A stretch of DNA of 20,676 nt from positions 1 through 20,676 of the IMG/VR virus record IMGVR_UViG_3300042900_000687; one strand, given 5' to 3'. A program made the translations under genes and the position numbers. The stretch is from a virus. This document shows, one piece after another, positions 7,885-14,048 of the stretch. The stretch's first letter is position 1; each line of letters begins with the position of its first letter. The notes beneath the pieces are model-generated. The model made no database searches. It saw nothing but the letters and a program-made list of their open reading frames with translations, and was not told the origin of the DNA.

Positions 7885-8730
7885 TTAAAATCCAGAGGCT
7901 TTTAGGTCTGCCCCAAATGCACTATCTAAAGCCCGTTTCATCTTTTCTGCCTGAATGTCAATAGCCCTCTGTGCCTGTGCATCTGTCAGACAATTACTTA
8001 CCCACGGCACATGGTTTATCATTCTGATTAACCCGGTAAAAAAGTTGTCCGACTGATCTAGCACTGTGCCCGTGGCTCGGTTGCCAGCGTGACGCTTTAC
8101 CCAAGCGGGTACGGCTTGCTGCTCAGCTCCCTCTACATTTGTACCCATTCTGCCTCTAGTGCCCCCAAGCTGCATGGCACAAGCGGCCCAGCCGCCCTTT
8201 GCGATGCCTACCCTTTTTTGTATTTCTTTAACGTATTGGCGCAGCGGGATTCTATCGTTTGTAATTAAGAGCGGTTCTTGGCGGGTGCTCATTCTAGGTC
8301 TTTTGGGGATTGGCTTTAAAGCCTGCTTGTGCGCCGTAGCGCTCATCGTGCCCACGTTTGCTTGCATCAACCCTGGCACACGCAAACGCACCAACAGATT
8401 TTTAGCTAAATCAAAATCGCCCTTACGCATCATAGCGACAAAAGCGCGACCTGCTCCGATGCCTTGTTTTTCTATTGCCTGAAATATATCGCTGGGCGTT
8501 TTTATTGCTTTGCGTATGTCCCGAGCGACGGCTCCTTCCCCTTGACTCTTGGCGCTGTCTTGCTGGCCGCCTACTGCCTTAGTCCCTCCAAAGGGTTGCG
8601 TTTGAAAAGCAAGATTTACAGCCATTAACCTAGCTTGCGCCCGCATGACTTGTGCCGGCGTTTTGGTTTTATAAAAACGCAGCAAGGCTTGCTGCAGTTC
8701 CCGATCGTCTATGGTGATTTTCTCAATCAC
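7885..8730 (-). CDS. minor tail/virion assembly protein, 281 aa
   Basis: A 281-residue soluble protein with a basic middle (about 136-170, many K, R and P) and a conserved-looking segment V-G-I-A-K-G-G-W-A-A followed by a Gly/Arg-rich stretch and P-A-W-V-K-R-H. I do not recognise a named family. The start is GTG at 8728-8730, in a GTGA overlap with the upstream gene. It is preceded by a full AGGAGG 8 bases away, the strongest ribosome binding site seen in the window. It sits just before the tape measure gene, where lambda carries its tail assembly chaperones, but it is larger than those. A minor tail protein or tail-tube-associated protein is the likeliest role. Confidence 0.65.
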   Translation of the reverse strand: MIEKITIDDRELQQALLRFYKTKTPAQVMRAQARLMAVNLAFQTQPFGGTKAVGGQQDSAKSQGEGAVARDIRKAIKTPSDIFQAIEKQGIGAGRAFVAMMRKGDFDLAKNLLVRLRVPGLMQANVGTMSATAHKQALKPIPKRPRMSTRQEPLLITNDRIPLRQYVKEIQKRVGIAKGGWAACAMQLGGTRGRMGTNVEGAEQQAVPAWVKRHAGNRATGTVLDQSDNFFTGLIRMINHVPWVSNCLTDAQAQRAIDIQAEKMKRALDSAFGADLKASGF

Positions 8731-9290
8731 TTTCCTGCCCTCCTAGCTCGAACAGTCTCAATCGCCAGCAGTTCGCCTTCGCTTAGCAGATCCACGCTCG
8801 ATCCTCGCTGCATGGCAAAGCCCACGTGATACCAGTACGCCTGCCCGATCGGCATGTTCCAAACGTACTCTGCGCTCCAACCCGTAGATCCGCACACCCC
8901 CGTGACGATGGCCAGCGCCCAGGGCAGGCCCGTAGGCTCACGGCCACCGCTCTTGCTGCGCTCCGGCTGCCAGAGCTGGGGCAGCGCATTAAAGTCGTCT
9001 AGGTAAACGTTAAATTTAGCAGTCTCGATTAAAAATTTGCACCGCCAACTTTTAAACCAGTTGCGGTAGAAAGTGCGATCGGACAGATCGGGCAATCGCG
9101 GGAAGTCTGTCCGGCAAATGTTGACCGCAAGGCGCAGATCTTTCGCCGTAGGGAAACTGCCGCCAATAAAGTAAGGGGATTGAGCAACCTCAAGATTGAA
9201 CATGTGCCACAAGCTCAGCGGCCGTAGCGGTAGGCCCAGCACGCAGTGATCTGCGCGATTTAGAAAAGACTCGGCAAAGTGGCGATTCAT
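8727..9290 (-). CDS. putative tail assembly protein between tail tube and tape measure, 187 aa
   Basis: A 187-residue protein with an N-terminal helical part (about 1-40, including the segment L-G-L-P-L-R-P-L-S-L-W-H) and an aromatic-rich C-terminal half. The C-terminal section M-P-I-G-Q-A-Y-W-Y-H-V-G-F followed by D-L-L-S-E-G-E resembles, to my eye, proteins that precede minor tail genes in other prophages; I cannot name the family. Its place between tail tube candidates and tape measure corresponds to lambda G/GT, so a tail assembly chaperone is the working idea. It shows no sign of the usual programmed frameshift. The ATG at 9288-9290 has an AAAGG-like site about 11 bases upstream. It ends in a GTGA overlap. 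Confidence 0.6.
   Translation of the reverse strand: MNRHFAESFLNRADHCVLGLPLRPLSLWHMFNLEVAQSPYFIGGSFPTAKDLRLAVNICRTDFPRLPDLSDRTFYRNWFKSWRCKFLIETAKFNVYLDDFNALPQLWQPERSKSGGREPTGLPWALAIVTGVCGSTGWSAEYVWNMPIGQAYWYHVGFAMQRGSSVDLLSEGELLAIETVRARRAGK
8739..8744 (-). promoter_or_regulatory. consensus Shine-Dalgarno AGGAGG for the 281-aa gene
   Basis: The plus strand reads cctcct here, so the transcript carries AGGAGG, separated by 8 bases from the GTG start at 8728-8730. It supports the GTG start. It also shows that this phage is built for a host with the ordinary anti-Shine-Dalgarno sequence, although most of its genes lack such a site. Confidence 0.8.
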
Positions 9291-9308
9291 CGCCCGCTCG
9301 CCTTTAGA

Positions 9309-9629
9309 CTAACTCTGCAAAGAGCTGGAAGGGTTATAAACGCCGGTCACGCTAACCTTCACAACATCGCCAACCGTTTTTGTAAGATTCTCGCCCGTTT
9401 TTACAAAGGTGTTGCCGTCGATTGTAAATGTTGCCGGCACGGAGGTGCCAGAGCTGATGCCCTCGATGGAAGCGTTGTAGCGCGGATTGTAGTAGGTGGT
9501 GACAGTGGGGGCGGTGTTGGCTGTGCCGGGATCAATCACGATCTCAGTCAGTTCGCCCGTGATCGTCATGGAAATAAATTCTTCAATACCCGTGATGCTC
9601 GTTACCCCAGTAAATCCTTTGTATGGCAT
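9309..9629 (-). CDS. small beta-rich protein, tail tube candidate
   Basis: A 106-residue beta-type protein with many Thr, Ser, Val and Gly, almost no basic residues in the core, and an alternating hydrophobic/polar pattern (T-I-T-G-E-L-T-E-I-V-I-D; later D-V-V-K-V-S-V-T-G-V-Y). Composition and location before the tape measure fit a tail tube or tube-associated subunit, though it is much smaller than the usual tube protein. Its ATG is preceded by TAAGGA with 9 bases between AAGGA and start, and the TAA of that motif is the stop of the upstream gene. The same arrangement occurs in front of the preceding 88-residue gene. Strong ribosome binding sites agree with a high-copy virion protein. Family not recognised. 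Confidence 0.6.
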   Translation of the reverse strand: MPYKGFTGVTSITGIEEFISMTITGELTEIVIDPGTANTAPTVTTYYNPRYNASIEGISSGTSVPATFTIDGNTFVKTGENLTKTVGDVVKVSVTGVYNPSSSLQS

Positions 9630-9638
9630 AAATTTATT

Positions 9639-9643
9639 TCCTT
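9639..9643 (-). promoter_or_regulatory. Shine-Dalgarno AAGGA for the 106-aa tail tube candidate
   Basis: The transcript reads TAAGGA here, 9 bases before the ATG at 9627-9629; the TAA is the stop of the upstream gene. It closely matches the site at 9918-9922 in sequence and spacing. Confidence 0.75.
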
Positions 9644-9908
9644 AGGCGATGGTCGAGAACGTTACGGCAGTGTTAGTCAGCCGGGCAAAATCTGTGTTCG
9701 ACAGACGCAGCTCTTGGCGAAAGGTTCCGGCAGTAGCGACTGCTGGGAAGGCAAAGCTGTTGGGCAGGGTCTCAGTGACGGTTTCGATTCTTTTGTATTT
9801 TTTAATGTGCTTAACAATCGTGCCGTCAGTACCCGTTATAAATACGTACTCCTCATTATTGTTAATGTTTTGCGAGATTCCTGCAGTTACTCCATACGTC
9901 ATAGCCAT
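9642..9908 (-). CDS. small beta-rich structural protein, 88 aa
   Basis: An 88-residue protein with a central basic patch (about 34-40, K-H-I-K-K-Y-K) within otherwise beta-type sequence ending in T-A-V-T-F-S-T. No signal peptide or membrane helix. It starts at the ATG at 9906-9908; a second ATG two codons later is possible, but the AAGGA site 9 bases upstream favours the first. It ends 12 bases before the next small beta-rich gene, which carries an almost identical ribosome binding site. The pair may be two components of the tail tube, or one tube protein and one companion. I do not recognise the family. Confidence 0.6.
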   Translation of the reverse strand: MAMTYGVTAGISQNINNNEEYVFITGTDGTIVKHIKKYKRIETVTETLPNSFAFPAVATAGTFRQELRLSNTDFARLTNTAVTFSTIA

Positions 9909-9917
9909 ATTGCTTTT

Positions 9918-9922
9918 TCCTT
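9918..9922 (-). promoter_or_regulatory. Shine-Dalgarno AAGGA for the 88-aa gene
   Basis: The transcript reads TAAGGAAAAAGCAAT then ATG, with 9 bases between AAGGA and the start codon. It lies in the short gap after the upstream stop at 9928-9930. Confidence 0.75.
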
Positions 9923-9927
9923 ACGTG

Positions 9928-10326
9928 TCAACTGGGCACGACAAAGGCGGTAAACTTTACCGAATCTTCCATCACCTTATCGTTAGATCCAGTGCTTTCT
10001 TCGCCCAAATACCCGCCCATCAGAGTGGCCCCGGCAATCGTAGTCACTGCCGCCAGCTGGGTATTGAGCCAATCAAAGTTTGTCCTGTGAGCCGTCACGG
10101 TGCTGGCTACCTCTAATGGCGTCATAATAGTGCAGGTAAAGGTTACTTTGCGGGTGGTTGCTAAACTGCCCTCAATTACCGGCACGCTAGATTCAGCGTG
10201 TACCACGGCCGCAGGTAGCTGCAGATCGGTAATGCGGTGCCCTGCCTGCACATAAAGCCCAGCGGGTTTACTGGCTGTGGATAGGTAGGCGGCTAAGCCG
10301 TCCTCTGCTGCAAGCCTCAAACTCAT
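9928..10326 (-). CDS. tail completion/terminator-like protein, 132 aa
   Basis: The start is taken at the ATG at 10324-10326, which overlaps the upstream stop as ATGA; the frame is open further upstream, but that part would lie wholly inside the previous gene. The 132-residue product begins with a helix (M-S-L-R-L-A-A-E-D-G-L-A-A-Y-L), then a short loop and beta-rich sequence with the pattern of small head-tail or tail-terminator proteins. It contains A-V-V-H-A-E-S-S followed by T-R-K-V-T-F-T-C-T-I. Size, predicted helix-then-sheet layout and place between the connector and the tail tube candidates fit the lambda gpZ/gpU group. I recognise the type, not a specific family. Confidence 0.6.
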   Translation of the reverse strand: MSLRLAAEDGLAAYLSTASKPAGLYVQAGHRITDLQLPAAVVHAESSVPVIEGSLATTRKVTFTCTIMTPLEVASTVTAHRTNFDWLNTQLAAVTTIAGATLMGGYLGEESTGSNDKVMEDSVKFTAFVVPS

Positions 10327-10631
10327 CGCACATCCTCTGGATCTGCCAGAATAAGAGTCGTGACGCCCTGATCGGATTGTACGCCGGTTAATCTCTTGGC
10401 GGCTCCCCCAACCGTCACGATGGTCATCAGCTTGGGCAAGCTGACGGCGCTGGTTAGGCAAACAAACTCGGCATTTTGCGGGTTTACAAATCCGCCCATG
10501 CCCAGCTCAGCCGTTTGTTCGTTAGGGGTGTAGACACCCCGGACGGGCAGGCCACTAACAGTGGCGGTAGTTGGATTGGCTGAAATCATGTCGACCACGC
10601 CAGTAGTCATAAGGGTTTGGAGTTCGGTCAC
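10323..10631 (-). CDS. head-tail joining protein (gpFII-like position)
   Basis: The reading frame opens at a TTG at 10641-10643, but I prefer the GTG at 10629-10631. It overlaps the methyltransferase stop as GTGA, exactly as at three other junctions in the window. The product is then 102 residues, with a short helical start (M-T-E-L-Q-T-L-M) and small beta strands with the pattern A-T-V-S-G-L-P-V-R-G-V-Y. That pattern recalls small head-tail joining proteins of the lambda gpFII type, which cap the portal and receive the tail. In lambda such genes directly follow the capsid gene; here three sugar-modifying genes intervene. Assignment rests on position, size and pattern only. Confidence 0.55.
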   Translation of the reverse strand: MTELQTLMTTGVVDMISANPTTATVSGLPVRGVYTPNEQTAELGMGGFVNPQNAEFVCLTSAVSLPKLMTIVTVGGAAKRLTGVQSDQGVTTLILADPEDVR

Positions 10632-11185
10632 GGTTGAGAGCAAGTTGTCAAAGTTGGTTCAGCCGGAAGTTTTTTGGCGTAGACGATAAACACGTCTGGG
10701 CAGTCTCCCTGCTGGTCAATGCGGTAGATGGTCATGGCTTGTCTATCTATCCAGTCGCATATCTTGCGATGAGTTGCGTCACCGTGTGTCTCGATTGCGA
10801 CTGCTTCAAGGCTGGGCAACGCACTTTCAATGGCGGCCAAGTGCTCCTCGGCCCCCTCTATATCGCTTTTAATATGGGTAATCGAGTGAGCTGTGATCCA
10901 GTCACAGATCTGGGCTGGGCTATCTATTGACGCTTCTAAAAAATGAGCGCCTAGCTCATGAGTTAGCAGCGCGATGTCCGCGTTGTTTTGATCAATGCCG
11001 AGGTAAAATGCAGGCTTCTGTCCTAGGTAAAAGTATGGCGTGCCAAGACGATCCGCCCGTAGTGGCTCGTCCCAAAAAGCACAGCCCAGATCTAGGACTC
11101 TGCTTTGACTGTCCACGGGCATGTGCGCCCAGTGGATCGACGGGTTCTCGTCGCATACCCTGCCGCGCTCTATATTACTATCCAT
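10628..11185 (-). CDS. FkbM-type SAM-dependent methyltransferase
   Basis: A 185-residue class I methyltransferase. Motif I is V-L-D-L-G-C at residues 30-35 (SAM binding), followed by an acidic residue in G-I-D-Q (D65). The I-K-S-D-I-E-G-A-E block at 105-113 is the hallmark of FkbM-type methyltransferases (usually I-K-x-D-x-E-G-A-E). These enzymes typically O-methylate sugars or polyketide hydroxyls. The ATG at 11183-11185 gives a 16-base overlap with the glycosyltransferase; the frame extends to 11260, but those residues are basic and lie inside the upstream gene. It is the last gene of the sugar cassette, so it may cap a glycan built by the two transferases. The substrate is not known. Confidence 0.8.
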   Translation of the reverse strand: MDSNIERGRVCDENPSIHWAHMPVDSQSRVLDLGCAFWDEPLRADRLGTPYFYLGQKPAFYLGIDQNNADIALLTHELGAHFLEASIDSPAQICDWITAHSITHIKSDIEGAEEHLAAIESALPSLEAVAIETHGDATHRKICDWIDRQAMTIYRIDQQGDCPDVFIVYAKKLPAEPTLTTCSQP

Positions 11186-11844
11186 CGTGTTTTCTTTTCT
11201 TGTGCTGTGGCCACGCGGGTGGCGTGATGATTTTCTTGGTGAAATTCTGCGCTCGGACAAAAGGCGCCCCGCGTTGCCCCTATGTTTTGGATGCGACTAA
11301 CTCGCGGATATAGTTCCCCCATGGCCAGCTCGGATCGAATGCGCTGAACGCCTCCGTCCCAAAAAGAGTTATCCCACCTAGGCGCCAAATACTTTTCCCA
11401 ATGGCTACGCCAAGTGGCCCAGCCCCACGGGGTGAACCACTTTCTAAAACTTGCCATCTCCGGCTCTGCTTCTCCGCCGTGCTGATTGTAGGCGCTGATG
11501 GTCAGAGTCATCGGTGACGCCCAGTTTGCCGCCCACTCAAACCAGCGCAGGCAGTCTTGGCTTGGCACGGTATCGTCCTCTAGGTGCACATGAAAATCGC
11601 TGTTACGAAATCCCGTTTCCATGCAGTAGCGGATCGTCGCCCCGCAGCCCATGTGCTCAACCGGGCTAAGCGTGGTGAGGCCCATTTGCTTGGCAATTTC
11701 TACAAGCTCGTCGGTTTTATCTGAACGATCTAACACGCAGACGATGTCGTACTCGCCTACGCCGTCGCAGGCTGAAAGCGCTCCCAGGGTTTGCGTAAAG
11801 TAGTCAGGCCGATTATAGCCCGACACGGTCAGAGTTTTGTTCAC
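11170..11844 (-). CDS. GT-A fold glycosyltransferase (GT2-like)
   Basis: A 224-residue glycosyltransferase-like protein. The N-terminus (T-L-T-V-S-G-Y-N-R-P-D-Y-F at 4-16) is the first strand and loop of a GT-A nucleotide-sugar site. H-L-E-D-D at 87-91 is the metal-binding DxD-type motif. A W-G-W-A-T-W segment at 140-145 and P-R-V-S-R-I-Q-N-I-G-A at 180-190 are features I know from family 2-like transferases acting on surface sugars. It starts at GTG in a GTGA overlap with the large glycosyltransferase and overlaps the methyltransferase by 16 bases. No membrane segment is present, so a cytoplasmic enzyme acting on a virion protein or a lipid-linked or free sugar is likely. Donor and acceptor are unknown. 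Confidence 0.8.
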   Translation of the reverse strand: MNKTLTVSGYNRPDYFTQTLGALSACDGVGEYDIVCVLDRSDKTDELVEIAKQMGLTTLSPVEHMGCGATIRYCMETGFRNSDFHVHLEDDTVPSQDCLRWFEWAANWASPMTLTISAYNQHGGEAEPEMASFRKWFTPWGWATWRSHWEKYLAPRWDNSFWDGGVQRIRSELAMGELYPRVSRIQNIGATRGAFCPSAEFHQENHHATRVATAQEKKTRWIVI

Positions 11845-13982
11845 CCCTTTAAAAGCGCATAGGCCGCTAGGTTGCCGCCGGTGCCTTTATTATTTTGCAG
11901 GGCATCTTCGCCTAGCCCCTCCGGCCTAATGCGCAGGCCGTTAGTACGGTTTAGATCTGGCGTGTTGCAGACTAGAGTTGCGATGCCGTTAGCCCGCAAG
12001 GCGTGACTCATAACAAAATCGTCCGCCATAAAACTGGCACGCTCTTTAGGGCTAAGCGCGACAAACTGCTTAGCGGTCATCGCTGGCCACAGCTCTGCCT
12101 TGGGCATGTCTTGTCGTCGGCAAGTCACCCCTGCAAATCCTTCAAGAATCTCGGCCGCGCCGAGATGGTCTGGGGCGATGGCATAGCCAGTCTTGCCCGT
12201 CATAAAGAATCCGCAGATGCCTAGCGCCGTCTTTGTTTTGTTTTTTAGCTCGTCGGCGAGCACCTGCAAAAGTGTGGGGCCGTAAAGAATGTCGTCGTCT
12301 AGCCAGACCAGCTGCGCTTCGGGATCGGCCTCCGATTCCATCAGCCCGACAAACTTGGTGGCCGGGCCGTAATCTTGTGTCCTGTGAATTTCTAATTTAC
12401 CAGAATCAGCCAGCGCTTGTAGCTCTTTAGGTATATCGCCAAAGCGTTCCCCAGTCCGTGCCAGCTTATCAGGCACCGACAAAATAATCCGATCTGCCGG
12501 GCGGTTTTGGCGCAGCAGACTTTGAATTGTCGGAAGTACCTTATGGATTCGGGTGGGAGTAGTGGTGAGTCCCACCACTACTTTGCCCACCCTATCGACT
12601 GGGCTAGGCAGTAAAACGGCGGCGGCTGGAACAGTCCCGGCAGATAGCAGATCCACGTCCCAGCGCAGCGGCGGGCAGATTGTATCTGCCGCACATTTCA
12701 CAAAGAGTACGATGCCACCCAGCGCTTTTGCGGTGGCTTCCTCCGCATCTTTCACAATGTGTATGCGTTTGCCGGCAATCTCAGTACCAGGGTCGGTTAT
12801 AAATAAAGCCTGTATGGCTGCTGGATTGTCCGAGGTATCGATAAAGAATTTATGCAATCTAAAGCAATCCATAAATGGCCCGTTAAAGACCATGGTGATT
12901 TGCCCCCAGTTTTGGCGGAAAGATTCACGCACGCAGCGATCGGCGTCTGCGGTTTGGCCGACGGCCCGCAAGCACTGTTCGATAAGCATTTTGGGCAGGT
13001 GTCCGTACCACTTGGCGTCCAAGTTCCAGATCACGCCCTGCGGCCTGGGCAACATTTCCACTAGGTTTAAAAGTCTGACGGCTTCGCTAAAATTACCCTC
13101 ATCGATAAGCACGGTGGCCAGATGGCCGTAAGCCTCTCGGCGAGTCGGGCAAAGTGTAATTCCCCTGCCCAAGTATTTCCGTTTCTTTACATGATCGGCG
13201 CACATAACCCCTGCCATACAGAAAAGCTGGTAGCGTTCGGTTTCGCCTAGGTCTGGATGCTCTAGCCCTAAAAGAGTAGGGCCGATCGATTCCTGATATG
13301 CCCCGCGCAGATATCCCTCTTGGGCTAAGTAGTACAGATTCATCCCTGTATGCTGTAAGAGAGTGCCGAGGATGCGCTTGTTGCGTTCGCTGCTGTTTTT
13401 CTTGCAGGTGTTCGGGGCGTGAATGACTACGAGGTGATCCGCCAATCCCACCGCCATGTTGGGCACCGGCTTTACCCTTTCGTGTACCGCTCGTTCCCAG
13501 ATGGCGGGCAAGCTGCCGTCAGGTTGGCGCCGGAAAATTCTTTCTCTGCGATTGTCCCGCATTCCGCTGTTCTGCACGTCGTACCGGGTTACAAGGATCT
13601 CCCAGCCCTTCTCCTGCGCCTCCCGCTGTTCGACTGCGTCCCGGTGTAGCTTCGCCTGCCCTGGGTCAAGCAAGTCGTCAGAATCAAACCAGACAACATA
13701 TTTACCTGTCGCCAGGCTAAAGGCTTTGTTGCGAGCGGCAGCAAAATGATCGATGTGGGGCCAGTCGGCGTTTTCGGGTGCGTTCAGATACTCTCCCCAG
13801 ACCAAAGCCTCGCCAGCGGCCTCCTGTGCGCAAATACGCACACCCTGCGCATCATTTTTACCGCAAGCCGACACGCAGACGACTTCGTCCCATAGGCCGG
13901 CGGTGCACTTAATTAAACGGGCAACTAGCTCCCCTTCGTTGGGGCCGACGATAATAGCTAGGGAGACAAGGGGGGTATTCAT
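11841..13982 (-). CDS. large protein with two glycosyltransferase-like domains
   Basis: 713 residues when started at the ATG at 13980-13982. An upstream in-frame start at 14028-14030 would place 16 odd codons through a terminator-like hairpin, so it is rejected. The N-terminal domain (about 1-190) is GT2-like: L-V-S-L-A-I-I-V-G-P-N-E, then W-F-D-S-D-D-L at about 98-104 with the DxD motif. The middle (about 195-390) is helical and repeat-like, probably TPR-like. The C-terminal domain (about 465-713) is a second GT-A domain: V-G-L-T-T-T-P-T-R-I near 471-480, Y-G-P-A-T-K-F near 538-544, and W-L-D-D-D-I near 560-565. Later motifs G-F-A-G-V and A-D-D-F-V support it. It is the first gene of the cassette behind the capsid gene. 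No Shine-Dalgarno site is visible. Confidence 0.8.
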   Translation of the reverse strand: MNTPLVSLAIIVGPNEGELVARLIKCTAGLWDEVVCVSACGKNDAQGVRICAQEAAGEALVWGEYLNAPENADWPHIDHFAAARNKAFSLATGKYVVWFDSDDLLDPGQAKLHRDAVEQREAQEKGWEILVTRYDVQNSGMRDNRRERIFRRQPDGSLPAIWERAVHERVKPVPNMAVGLADHLVVIHAPNTCKKNSSERNKRILGTLLQHTGMNLYYLAQEGYLRGAYQESIGPTLLGLEHPDLGETERYQLFCMAGVMCADHVKKRKYLGRGITLCPTRREAYGHLATVLIDEGNFSEAVRLLNLVEMLPRPQGVIWNLDAKWYGHLPKMLIEQCLRAVGQTADADRCVRESFRQNWGQITMVFNGPFMDCFRLHKFFIDTSDNPAAIQALFITDPGTEIAGKRIHIVKDAEEATAKALGGIVLFVKCAADTICPPLRWDVDLLSAGTVPAAAVLLPSPVDRVGKVVVGLTTTPTRIHKVLPTIQSLLRQNRPADRIILSVPDKLARTGERFGDIPKELQALADSGKLEIHRTQDYGPATKFVGLMESEADPEAQLVWLDDDILYGPTLLQVLADELKNKTKTALGICGFFMTGKTGYAIAPDHLGAAEILEGFAGVTCRRQDMPKAELWPAMTAKQFVALSPKERASFMADDFVMSHALRANGIATLVCNTPDLNRTNGLRIRPEGLGEDALQNNKGTGGNLAAYALLKG

Positions 13983-14000
13983 ATTTTTTAGGTTGGGAAA

Positions 14001-14028
14001 GCCCGGTGCACCCCCCGATGCACCGGGC
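14001..14028 (-). terminator. terminator-like hairpin after the major capsid gene
   Basis: A perfect 10-base inverted repeat, gcccggtgca (14001-14010) and tgcaccgggc (14019-14028), with an 8-base loop. On the minus strand the stem is followed by TTTCCC, so the U-run is short and termination is probably partial. It lies 20 bases after the capsid stop and 18 bases before the glycosyltransferase ATG. Since tail genes follow on the same strand with no obvious new promoter, it may reduce rather than stop transcription after the highest-copy gene. Confidence 0.65.
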
Positions 14029-14048
14029 AACCCAGATGATTCTCTAAC

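Noticed and set aside
8727-8744. programmed frameshift between the 187-aa and 281-aa genes, as in lambda G/GT
   Set aside because: No slippery heptamer is visible near the junction, and a perfect AGGAGG before the GTG start points to independent initiation of the second gene.
9279-9953. 224-codon open frame on the plus strand
   Set aside because: It spans the reverse of three tail genes and their ribosome binding sites. Every neighbour is on the minus strand, and the minus-strand genes have proper starts and Shine-Dalgarno sites.
10327-10461. N-terminal extension of the tail completion gene
   Set aside because: The added residues are Arg/Gln/Gly-rich and lie inside the upstream gene. The ATG at 10324-10326 forms the ATGA junction seen elsewhere.
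11186-11260. N-terminal extension of the methyltransferase
   Set aside because: It would overlap the upstream transferase by 91 bases and adds a basic, non-conserved stretch. The ATG at 11183-11185 leaves a 16-base overlap and a complete domain.
12553-13131. 192-codon plus-strand frame opposite the large glycosyltransferase
   Set aside because: The opposite strand has clear glycosyltransferase motifs; this translation has no recognisable features.
13983-14030. N-terminal extension of the large glycosyltransferase to 14030
   Set aside because: The 16 extra codons run through a perfect 10-bp terminator-like hairpin and give a low-complexity Gly/Pro sequence, while the ATG at 13980-13982 is followed at once by the expected first strand of the domain.
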